Positions 39,201-54,696 of a DNA stretch of 64,000 nt are shown in pieces. Numbering within the stretch: position 1 is the stretch's first letter; the number at the start of each line of letters is the position of its first letter. The stretch comes from Anoplopoma fimbria. Taxonomy: Eukaryota; Chordata; Actinopteri; Perciformes; Anoplopomatidae. Made by a program: the position numbers and the translations under genes. The stretch is taken from the NCBI RefSeq assembly GCF_027596085.1, contig NC_072472.1:13791471-13855470 (forward strand), in the 5' to 3' direction. The notes under the pieces are model-generated. The model saw only the letters and a list, made by a program, of their open reading frames with translations, had not been told where the DNA came from and ran no database searches.

Positions 39201-41725
39201 CGCAGCCAGCTCCTCATCCCCAGAGGATAGTCCCCACTGCCAAAGATGGGCTCTGCAAACCAGCCGACACGGAAGTCCAGAACCCTTTTGGCCGGTTCCA
39301 CGTCTTCGCGGCTGAATGAGAATGCCGGTTCCACCCAGTCCATGTGCAGAGCCAGAGACACCTGAGTCACAACAACAAAACGTGGCGGCACAGGTGATCA
39401 TCTGGGACGTTTTAATTCTCTTAGTGACTAAAGTGAATCATGACAGCTTTTAAATTTACTATAATTGCTGTTTAAAAAATATTGTTAGGTCCTCTTTATG
39501 CACAAGGAATTTCTGTATTTTACATGAATTGCATCAGAACGAGTAATTCATTTGGAGCAGCAAACGCAGATGACTGTTTGAATACTTCCATATGATAAAA
39601 TATGATAAAAATATTCAAGTATATATAATACATTAATACATTTCCCTTCTGACCTTTCCTCCCTGTGTGTGTCTGAACTCGCGGTCATAAACGCGCCAAG
39701 CCAGAGCGTGCGCCCGCAGCATCTGATGACCCTCCTGGTAGCTCACCACCTCATCGTTGGGCTCGTTCAGGGTGATCCACATCTTCACATGGGCACCTAG
39801 TTCTCTGTAACAAAGTCTGGCATAGTCCACGAACGCCTCTGGAGTCTCTCTGAGGAAATAAAGATAAATGCCTACAATTTTAAAAAGCAGGCATAAAGCA
39901 ATCGCAATATATAAAAAGAATGTATTTAAAACCACTGATTACACACAAATAAATTAATATCATAGATGAATCATGGGAGATCTATTACCATCTAACAATA
40001 AATGTTGTGCCAATACAGATGAAATGCCATTACATTAGATTGTTCCATTGTTTAAATATTGTAATCACTGGTTTTACTGATATCTCTTTATTACAGGAAA
40101 CGGAAAGATGATACCATGGCAGCAAGTGATAGCTGTTTCATGTTGATGGCAACAAGGACAGACTGTTCCTGAGAACATCACTGCATGTTTACATCAGACA
40201 GGATGTAAATTGTAATAAACCATATCTGATGAAGATGTCTGTTTATTAGTCCTGTGTTCGGAACATATTTTCAAGCTCTAACAGTCATGACACCTGCTCA
40301 ACATTCATGTAAATAATCTAAAATTTTAATTTAAATTGGAAACTGGATAAAAACCTGCTGGAGTTAAAAGTGCTTTAACTGCATATTCATGCATCTGACC
40401 TGTTCAGCCACTTGTTGGCGGTGTCCAGCGGGGCCGGCAGGCTGCTGCGTAGGCGTGTGTGGTGCCACAGAGTGACCACGGGCGTGACGTTGGCCTGCAG
40501 CAGCTGACGGGTGAAGCAGCGGTAGTAGCCCAGCAGGGTGGTGTTGGGATGAGCCACGTCACCTGTAGGCACCACAGCTGACCAGTTGAGGGAGAAGTGG
40601 AAGTGGTTTACCCCTACCTGCCGGATTTCATCCACCTGAAGAGAAGGGGAAGATGATCAACGTGGCACAACTTTTACACACCTGGAGAAACAGCACAAAT
40701 CTATCAAAAAAACTGAACTTTTTAATACAAAAGTCAGTTGCTGAGGCACCATATACCCAATACAAGTATGTTACAGTAAACATTTATGCAAATCAGTTGT
40801 TGAACCCCAACAATTTGAGCATTCGCAAGTACAAATACTAGCACAATTACTATCAAGTTCATAAAAATACGAGTGAGATCAATAAAAGTGACTGAAAGAA
40901 CCAAAATATACTGCATGTTTTTACAAATATGTACCCCAAGTGACAGAAATGTTACTTTAAACATTTTTTTAAATATAATTATTAAGGGTTACTGAGAAAA
41001 TAAATGTCCTGCAATTTGTTTTCTATTTCATTTATCTATTTATTTTGCATTTTGGAGTCACTTTGGAGCTGTAAAAACATACATGATCTCTCACTGACTT
41101 CCCACATATACACTCTGCCAAATGTGTCAATTATGTGCATTTATGTTATGGTATGTGGGAAGAATATACTTTTCAGTACAGAAGCGTTCTCTTCCTCTAC
41201 CTCTTAGTGTGTTAAGCTATTCAAAGACAAACTTACCTGTTGTCGGATGGTGGCGTAATCAGCACAGTGTGGGGTTCGGCGTACGGGTGGTGCACTGAAG
41301 CCCTCCAGCCTCATCAGCTCTCCGTTGTTGGAGATGTTCCACAAGTAAACACTGGGGTCTGCAAACTGGCTGGGCGTGGTCTCCACCTATATGACATGAG
41401 GCCAAACAGAACTTACACACCAACGTAAACATGCACTCGGTCGCCCTCTCACCCCGCGTTTACCTGATACACACAAATATAAATAAAAGCCAAATAGGAC
41501 AAATCGATAATAAGACTTGGCCCTTTGCTCTTTAGCTCAGTTGGCCGAGCTGGACGGTGTCAGGTTTTGTGGTTTATGATTAAGAGAGGATTCATCGTTG
41601 TGGCCGTTTCTGAACTGGACTTTCACCATAAAAAATGCAAGTTCAAAATAATGAGAGGAACATGATGGAGGAGAGGAATTGCAGCTACTAATTTCCTTCC
41701 TCACAACACTAAATCAGATAATTTA

Positions 41726-41772
<47 letters not shown>

Positions 41773-44385
41773 TTACAAAAAGTGTTGATACTAAATATTA
41801 GTTAGGTTTGTACTGAATCTCTCAACCAAAGCTAATGCAGTGTTAATATTTTATATTGTCAAGTTCCTCTATTTCTGATGAAGTATTCTCATTGAGTCGA
41901 CCTCTGCCCTTTGTCAACGCCCCTATCTTTCCACAACACGATCATACATTACACACACTCCTTCCTCTCATCCAAACAAACACACAGACACACACGCACA
42001 CACAAAAAGAACACACATACCTGTATGGAGTTGGCTGATACCCCCCAGGCGAAATCACACGGGAAGATTCCCTGTGCTGGTCTGTTCTCTGGGAGTTCTG
42101 GGAAACCGTTCCTCTGGATGACATTTCTTTAAGAATAACGAATAATCATCCCTTCAGGAGGAGCTGTGCTGAGAGTGAAAACTATCTCTGTAGTTGTAAG
42201 GCATCATCACATGCATGTGCCATTATGTGGACAGTTTCATCAATAAAGCCTTTAACAGAAATATTAGTATCGTTATTGTTATTTCACACATTACAATATG
42301 GTGCCTCCTTTGTCAAACTCCCCACTGGTCACATGATAACGCGTACCTGTAAAAGGTGGCAGACGTCTTTGGCTCTCTCGTCATGTCCAGAGTGTTGAAG
42401 TCAACGTAGTACAGTCCCCGTCGTATCCCATATTCCCTGTGCCACTCGAAGCCGTCTATCAGAGACCAGGCTGTGTATCCGATCACATTCACTCCATCTA
42501 TGATGATGGCTGACACAGACAGATGGAGAGACATGAGTCAAGTCACTAGCTTCTACTAACTTGAGATTTCAGCTTCATGTAAAATGGTTCATGCTCATAT
42601 TGGAAAAGGGAAACAAACTGTCGTGGTGAATGTTTGACAGCAGACCCTATCTTTACTCACATTTCAGTGCCTCTGCAATGAACCTCTTGAGGTAGTACAT
42701 GTGTTTTGGGTCTTCTGTCTTAGTATTGCCAAGGACGTACCTGTGTTGAGAAGTAAGTAAAAACAAGATGTTCCACAACACAGGAAACGGCAGAACAACA
42801 CACAAGAACATCACAGACGGATGGATAAATCAACATCCAAACCTACCAACCACTCTGGACCACGAAGATAGGCGGCTTGTTGTACTCTGCGTTGACCCAG
42901 TAGAGCAGCATCCTCAGGTCCAGATCCTCCTGCTGCCCAAACTTCAGGCTGTCGTTGATGAGCTGGAAGCTGAGGGCCGCTCCGTGGGAGAGGGCGAAGA
43001 AGTCGGCCGTTCCCCTCACATGCTCCCTCTCCTCCGGGGTGAAGGAGGGCAGCCGGGAGCCCAGCCTGGCCTTCATGCAGGGAGGGTAGTCTCCATCTGT
43101 GAACAGAGGCCGGGCGAACCAGCCCAGGACGTGGTCCAGGGAGCACTGACACTCTCGCAGGCTTTCCAGGCGGGTGCGGCTGGGCTTGATCCAGTGAGAG
43201 GCCAGCGCCATGGACAGCTTGCCCCGCTGACGGGGTCGGTAGTGGCGATGGTAGAGATGCCACGCAGCTGCATGAGCCTGGAGGGGAAACGGACGGAGAG
43301 AAGGAGAAATGATGGAGAGGATGGTCGAAAATGATCATGGAGAGAGAAAAGTGAAGTTTAAAATACTTCATAGAAATGAGACAGTTGAAAGACAGTCAAA
43401 CACAGGGAGACTTGTTTACACCATAATAAAAATAAAAAATAAAAAAAAATTAAATTAAATTAAAAAATTTAAAAAAAATTAAAAGTGAAAAAAGATGAAT
43501 AAACATAATAATAATAATTTGGAACTGTACTCAAGTAAATCATTTACTGGAACCTTTTTGTTCTTCTTTTTTTACACTAATTCCTAGAGGAATACTGCAT
43601 CACTTACTCATTAACTAGTCAACTAAAGTTGCTGGATACTTCTCATTTAAAAAAAAAAACCTCACCTTAAGGAGATTGTGTCCAACACGGAACGGGAGAT
43701 CGGGGTCGTTCTTTATCCCGGGAGCGACCACCCCGGTGCCGTACCCGTGCCGCGCCACCACGAACGGGTTATCAATAGTGATCCAATACTTCACGTCATC
43801 CCCGAAAGTCTGGAAACAGAAATCTGCGTAGTCTTTAAAAATCCCCACCAGATCCGGATGGCTCCAGCCGCCCAGGGTCTGCTGCAGGTGGTCGGGCAGG
43901 TCCCAGTGGTAGAGCGTGACCACCGGCTGCACGCGGTACTCCTTCAGCCTCCTGATGAGCGTCCGGTAGTAGTTGGTGCCGATTTCGTTGTAACTCCCGC
44001 GGGTGCCGTTGGGGAAGATCCTGGACCAGGACAGGGAGAACCTGTAGTGGCTGACCCCGAGCTGTTTGATGGCTCTCAGGTCTGCGTGGACGTTGTGGTA
44101 GCTGTCGCTGCCCACGTCCCCGGTGGCCATCCGGTTCCCACCGCGCGTAAAAGTGTCCCAGATGGAGAGCCCCTTGCCGTCCTTCTCGAAGGCGCCCTCC
44201 ACCTGGTACGCGGCCGTGCCCACCGCCCAGATGAAGTCCTTGGGGAAGGTGTCGTAGAGGAACGCCTTGTCTCCCGGATAGGGCATTTTACTGAAACGAC
44301 CCCACGTTTTCAAACCAGCGTTGGGCTTAGCAGCCGCAGAGGTGAGAAAGGCGAGACATGTGAAAATGGCGAGCAGAGCTGTCAT
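36249..44385 (-). CDS. kl: kl, klotho (complete, 13 exons, 978 residues)
   Basis: Klotho is a single-pass membrane co-receptor that joins FGF receptors to bind FGF23 in phosphate and vitamin D control. Exons, 5' to 3', are 44385-43666, 43277-42847, 42740-42661, 42509-42347, 42126-42021, 41386-41237, 40635-40400, 39849-39654, 39361-39183, 38822-38715, 38482-38377, 37848-37722 and 36583-36249. They total 2937 nt in continuous phase. Residues 1-19 form a signal peptide. KL1 and KL2 are glycosidase family 1 repeats, with the receptor-binding-arm region ([13 protein letters not shown]...) preserved between them. A membrane helix spans about 948-969 before a nine-residue tail. Catalytic positions: KL1 has Asn206 and Gln381, KL2 has Glu658 and Ala839, so neither domain has a full Glu pair. 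The donor of exon 11 (TGG|GTGGGA) is weak. Confidence 0.97.
41727..41775. repeat. (AAT)n microsatellite in kl intron 5
   Basis: About 15 AAT/ATA units between klotho exons 5 and 6. Confidence 0.95.
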
Positions 44386-44449
44386 GGTGCCTGTGATGTC
44401 CAGTGTTACTCTCTGGTCGTTATTTCACCATGCTTGGGGCTGTCGGTGG

Positions 44450-44457
44450 CTTTATAG
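44450..44457 (-). promoter_or_regulatory. TATA box of kl
   Basis: On the minus strand CTATAAAG lies 65-72 bases upstream of the klotho ATG. A start site 25-30 bases downstream would leave a 5' UTR of only about 35-40 nt. The flanks are GC-rich on the upstream side (CAGCCCGCTATAAAG), a typical TATA context. Confidence 0.55.
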
Positions 44458-44459
44458 CG

Positions 44460-48078
<3,619 letters not shown>

Positions 48079-51000
48079 TCATCTTCTTCGCCCCGCTGGC
48101 TTCTTGCGACCCTACAGAAGAGAGGGGGATAAACGGTGAACAGGAAGCTTAGAAATCCTCTACACTTCAGAAATTAGTCGAACATTAAGAGCTCTCATAC
48201 ATGATTCATGCTAACACTTTAAGTACCTTCGGTGTTGGCTCGTCCTCCTGCTGCTCCTCCTCCTCCTCTTCTTCTTCCTCCTCTTCTTCCTCAGAGTCCT
48301 CTTTAACAGCAGCTGCCTTCGATCGCCCACCACGCCTGGACACCACAGAGGGGAAACGCTCGGATTCAGAATGTCTCAGTATGCAACAGGGAGAAACTAG
48401 TACACGTAGAAGCACAAAGCTGCAGCTCTGCTCTAACACAGAAAGTCTCAGAATTTTCTAGGATCTTTAAATATCAGAAATCAGGTGCCGAATGTTTTTG
48501 TCATATTTCCTCAAACTGTCACTATATCCTGACAGTAGTTCATGAGAAAGATAAACTCCTCATAGAGCTTCTTAGTGTATTTGCAAGCTTCCACCACGAC
48601 CCCCAAAATACAACCAATCAAATTCACAAACTAGTCGGCATTGATCATATGAATGAAGATTCTGTTCCTATATTGCCTATCTCTCGCCTCAATCAGACAC
48701 TCCTCGACTCTCATTGGTTTATTTTCTACGAATCTTGCAAATGCCATTTAGAAGCACTAAAAGGAAGCAAAGGTACCAGATTTTTTCACACATAATTATT
48801 ATGTACTACTGTTAGGATATTGTGAGCTTGAGCAAATATGACAAAACGTTATTGTTATTAAAGTCACCAACTGAAACCCTTATTTCAACCAAAATACATC
48901 ACAGAAAAGGGATGACATATATATATATATATATATACATTTATATGTATCTATGCCAAAGTAAATGCAAAGATACATTTACAAATATGCAGTTATGTGA
49001 CCAAAAGCAGTGGCACTACTAAGACGATGTGGAAAGTTTTGTGCTTTTCATGGAATTTCATATAAGCCACCATGAGTATATTTTGAACATTAAAAAAAGG
49101 AGTGTGTATATGTTGAGCTTCAACAGTTACTTAAACAGTAGTTCAAGATAAAACATGTTGACCTTGTGCTCAGCTTTCTTACTCAAGAAAAACTCTGCTA
49201 GGCTCTTCCGTTGCAATTACTTTACCAGTCAGTAGCAGCTGAATAAAATTTAAATTCATGGCACACAAACAACCTTCCAAAGTGCGAATGTGTGCTGGAG
49301 TTCATTCATCAGCCTGAAAGATGACAAAGCTAGTGTGCATCTTACGCTGGTTTCTTGGCAGCTGGCTGAGCTGCTTTGGGCGGACGTCCTCTCCTCTTCT
49401 GCGGTGTGGACTCTGCTGACTCTGTGCTGCTGAACGAAGACAAAATGCAAACGACACCACAGTTTGAGACAGAAATTCATCTTGCAGACAGAAATCTCAG
49501 TGCCAGCAGCAGATGTTGTCAGTGAAGCTGATCCAACTTCCCTGTATGCTTTTACTGGATACGGTGTCTTACCCTTGTGATCGCCGCGGCGCCCTGGTTT
49601 GCCGGCCTCCTTTAGTCTTCAACTCCATATTTTCACTGCTCCTGTCCTCCTCTTCCTCCTCCTCCTCTGCTGCTGCTGCTGCTGCTGCTTCCTCCTCCAC
49701 CCTCTCCTCTTCCTCCTCCTCCTCCTCCTCTTCGTCTTCTGGAGGAGGAGCTGCCTTCTTTCGGCCCCTCTTCCCTTTGGCAGGAGTATCCTGACTGGGA
49801 GTAGCAGACTTCGGAGGCCGGCCCCTGCGTCCTTTTTTCGGCGGGCTGTTCTGTTCGTCCTCGGGCCGGTTGTCCTCGTCCCACTGGTCCTCCGTCTCGG
49901 CCACTGCGGTTGTGTTGGCTGCTGCCTTCTTACGTCCGCGCTTTGGTTTACTGTCCTGGTCTTCGCTGGAGGTCACTCCCCGTTTGCGACCGCGGGGCTT
50001 TTCAATATCCTGTAAAGGAAAAAAACAACAACATCTAATTAGTTTAAATGTTATTCTTTTCTAAATGGCAATGTTTTTTACAACCCGGAAAACTTGCTAA
50101 ATCTCTGGTTTCCATAATAGTTTTGCTTGCTGCGTAGATAAACTGCTTAAAACCGACTATTTATTAAAATGAATGTGAAAAAAAGTTGAAAATTCCTTGT
50201 AAATAATGGTACAATCCTGTGAAATATCTTAAGAAAGGGAAGCAACATTGATAGTTTTTGCTAGAAGATACTATATTTTTTGACATTTGGAGGAGAGCGA
50301 ATTGCTAAACTGCTCTGATTCAGAGCTCAACAAAAACAAAAATATGTCGGCAGCCTGTCTAGAGGCTGTTATGAATGATAGTTAACACAAAGCATACTTG
50401 TTAATCCTATCTTGACTTAAATCCAGCGGCTGTTTGCACAGTAGAATCAAAACATAGAGTCACAAGGGTTTATGACTGGAAACACTCAACTGGATCACAG
50501 CAACAAACCTCTCTACTCGTCCTAAGCGACTGTTATTTCGGATCATGTTTTTTGTGCAGCCGTATAAAAAAGGATGAAGAAAATGTCTGTTTCGTTGCTT
50601 TTAATACTTAAGTTTTTACATATTAAAGATCATATTGTACACAAAAAGCCATTTTATTTTTGCCCGTTTATCCTGTTGGTGTCATGGGTGTTCTTATCAG
50701 TACAGTCAGAAGAAGTAAATAAAGCTTCAGTTCCTAAAAATAAGGTTGTGCAATTATGATAAAAATAATACCAGCAGTCTTTATAACTCAGTGGAGGAAC
50801 ATTATTGTTGTTATTAGAATCAAGAGGACTATAATAATAATGTTTTGTGTGGTGATTATGGCTGGGCTCTGTCCACATAAAATATCTCAATAGTTGGATC
50901 AAATAACTCCATAATATTTTTTCCAGGATTACTGGAGCTTTCAGATATTAAATAAAGATGATAGTAATGTGGATATGATGATCAAGCACATTTTCACTTT

Positions 51001-52118
51001 GATAAAACACACAAATAACTTTAATTAAAAAGACAAAGCTGCAAAAGACCGTGAAAAGATATCGTTGATGTGCTTTTGCTGTATTAGAATAAGCCCTCTC
51101 ACATCACAGAAGATATTATACCAGTATATGAAGAGGGTTTAGTACCTTGTCAGTGCTGTCTGCTCTCTTCAGGCTGATGTCCTCGTTTTCACTGGGATCC
51201 ATTTCTGTGCTGTCAAGCCTGAAACAGTAATTATTAATTGTTACTATTTTACATACCAACAAATAAATGCAGCTAAAGGTGCAGCAAGATACAAAAAAAC
51301 GTATATTTGTGTGGTCACGAACATGTTGCTTTCTTTATTTTCCATTTGGTGAATAATTAGACCAGAAGTCTTTCTATGAACGTTTGGACTGGATTTTGTG
51401 TCTTGCTCAACCACCCTAAGCGGGTCTAGGGTCTTTACCAAGTATGCTGGTCCACCCTGTGTGTGGCGACTCCTTAAAAAGGAGTGTGTATGAGCATTAC
51501 AGGTCTTGTACCTGGTCTTGCTGCGTAGTGGGGAGCCCGGGTTGGACGAGGAGTCGTCGTTGCTGGCCGTCTCCATACGTGAAGCTTTACTCTGGAGCGG
51601 TTTCCCCGCCGACGACAGCGGCTTGTTTACTGCGCCCAAAACGTTAGCCGACTTGGGCTGGATGAGGGAGGGGAGAGAGATGACAATATGTGTCTCACTC
51701 GACAAAAACACAGAGATTAGATGCAAAAGCCAACATATACCATTTCAGAGGTTTGATTTAGCTTACCTTTCCTGGTGTGAAGAAAGACTTCATCTCTGGG
51801 GGGAGATAATTCTTTGTGTTGCTGAAATTCTGAAACAGGGAGAAATCTTATATCAGAGAAATCTTCAAAAGAAAAAAATCACATCAAAATGTGTGCCAGA
51901 CATGTTGATAACTCCTGCGTTTACACAAAAAACTGGGACCCTCAAAACCAGTTTACTGCAACCAGGAAAACACAAGTCTGATTGGGCACCTTTCAAAGAG
52001 GTGCACATGTGTTTGTACCTGTGACGGGTGCATCTTGACCCATCATTTTAAAAGTCAAAAGGGATTTTTTTTTTTTGCAGTTCTCACTAGCAGCTCAGCT
52101 ATTAATATGAACATATAC

Positions 52119-52160
<42 letters not shown>

Positions 52161-54631
52161 GTAAAAGAAACTTTTGGGAAAGGCTTCGGGGAGCAGCGAC
52201 CAACCTTGTCGGGTTTGGTGAAGAAGCATGTGGGCAGCACAGGGTCTTTCGGAGACTCTAGGCTGTAGGTGGTGCTCTTTGACATGATAATGTTCATGGC
52301 TACATCACACACTGTGTAGAGTTTCTGTACAGGGAAGACACAAAAGTCTGGTGAGCAGGATGGCAGTAAGAGCAGTGAATAAATATGTGCTGTCCATACG
52401 TGACCTGTTCAGTGAACATGAACTTGCGGACTTAAAATTTACCTCGTTGGTTTTGGGATCTGTGGGGGCCTGGGCATCTTTCGTCTGTTTGATATTTTCC
52501 ACCATTTTCCTGATGAAGGCATGGCTGTTGTTCTCGTTCTTGGCCATGATAATCTCCAGGACAAACCACAGAGCTCTGATCAGGAAGGGAAGTTTGACAT
52601 CAGCAAACCGGACTATGAATTCTAGCCATACTTTTGTAGCTCTTGTGTGTCCCCAAAAATATGACTCTACAAACGTAAGCACCAGGTTGTAATATCCCAC
52701 ATTGATCTAAGAGTGATTTATAAAACGTGCAGTATTCTTTCATCATCAGCGTTACCAGCAACCAACAGCTTTCTCATAAACTACTTACTCTTTAATTTCT
52801 TTGAGCTGCTCGATGTCCTGCACTTTGACGTAGTCTGGGTCGTGTGCCAGCAGGTGAATGGTGTAGGGCACCACGTACTCCGGCAGCAGAGAGAACAGCT
52901 TGTCTGTTGTCACACACAAGGTAAATAAATCATCACAACGGTGCTAATAATTACTGCCATGTGCACTGAGGTGTGTAACAATTTCTTTTTAATTTCCTCT
53001 TCACAGTCGTATATCTGTCTTAACTTGCATATATTCTGGTTTCGATATATACTGTAGACTTTACAAATTAAACAAGGCGAGACTTGTTTTATGCTACAGA
53101 CTTGCTTTTGAAGGTGTGGGCCCATTATTTATAGAGCTTTTTATATCATTTTATAGCTTCCCACTGGTGTTCCTTGTGTGTTTTACAAACATTCACACTT
53201 TGGTCAAAGTATATATGTTTTAATGTCAAAATGCTAGTTTCCCGAACCCTTCCATAAAACATTCAGAAAACCTGACGGAGGTTTTCTGAATGGTGATGCT
53301 GTTACATATACATCATCATGATCAGTGTATTACATTTAGTAACTTTGATGGCGGTCAGCACGCTTCGCAACAGCTGCAATCAGACTCTACTGTAGCGGTT
53401 TAGAGAAGCAGACCGTTAGTGCTGCCACGTTAGGTTGGATTCGAAAGTCACAAAATAACACAAACAAAACCAGAAACTCCCATGTTCTGCTAGGTAAAAC
53501 AACAGTTCTTATTAAATGGAGTCTGGTGGCTCCTTAGGGAGCATAGAAAACTGCTTCAGTTCCCCGTCGAAAAGGGGTGTCTGATTGCAAGGTAAACCGG
53601 TGCAATATTGTAAATACAGCATGCACTTAAATTGAAGTAGCTAAAATACGTGTTTTCTGCTGCTCCTCCTATCAACTGCCGCTTAACACACTGATAAAAA
53701 ACTAATTTTACCTCACAGAACACGGGAGTATAGCCTAAGTGCAACCCCACTTCAAAAAATATAAACTAACCCTACTCTTTGCCAAAAGCTAACACAGATG
53801 GACCTGCCCTTTAAGATAAGAACAATTTACAAAAACAAACAATGGTGAGTTTATTTACCACTGATGGCAGCGTGCTGTTTGAGGTACTCTCTGCGTATGT
53901 TGACATTTTTCACCAGGCACTGGCGAGCGTGAGCCCTCCTCTCCTTAACAGGGTCCTTGGCACACAAAGCGAACACTGCCATGTATTCCAGAGGCAGACG
54001 GAGGCGACAAAGGCCCCGGTGGAGCTTCTGGGAAAAACACTGTCGCACCTGGTAGCACTCATCCTAGAGAGCAAAGACAAAGAAGCACAGGAAACAGTGA
54101 CAATGATTGGGAGGAGAAGACATATTATGGTATAGAGAAACACAGGGAGGGAGTGGTGGAGTAGGGCTGAGTATTGAAAAGAAAATGATACCCGATAGTA
54201 GTGCATCATTTCAAAACAATATAAAAATCAAAACCATGAGAGAGAGAGAGCCCTAAAACGAGCATAAGCTTAGCATGAAAAGAGGAGACAATTCATACGT
54301 TGATGACGAGAGCACACAGCTGGTATTGTTCCAGCGTGATGATTTCGTGATAGCAGGGCTCCTGTGCCAGCTTCAGCAGGGCGCACGCCGCTGCCAGCCG
54401 CAGCCTCGACATGTCTGGTTTACTGGGGGAAGAAGGGAAGGAGCAGAGGAGACAAGAGTAAACAAGGATTTCTTCATTTATCTGAAAATGTGTTTGCAAT
54501 TAAAGCCTAACATCCCCTCAGGGTCCATAATACCCATTAAAAATCCAGCATTTCACTGAAATTTAAATGATTATGATCTCAAGACAAAGCTTCCTCTGAG
54601 CTGCTCAAAAGGCTGACACACACACGCTCGC

Positions 54632-54696
<65 letters not shown>

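Noticed and set aside
41528..41560. tRNA-like A box (TAGCTCAGTTGGCCGAGCTGG)
   Set aside because: The A box matches, but no B box or cloverleaf follows within tRNA distance. It is at best a truncated tRNA or SINE piece inside klotho intron 5.
42768..43334. 188-residue plus-strand open frame opposite klotho exon 2
   Set aside because: It is the antisense shadow of the GC-rich klotho coding exon, which has clear homology on the minus strand.
43678..44457. 259-residue plus-strand open frame opposite klotho exon 1
   Set aside because: Antisense shadow of GC-rich coding sequence; no recognisable protein.
49599..50015. 138-residue plus-strand frame with Cys/Leu runs
   Set aside because: Antisense of the pds5b AT-hook/poly-Glu exon; its runs reflect the trinucleotide repeats.
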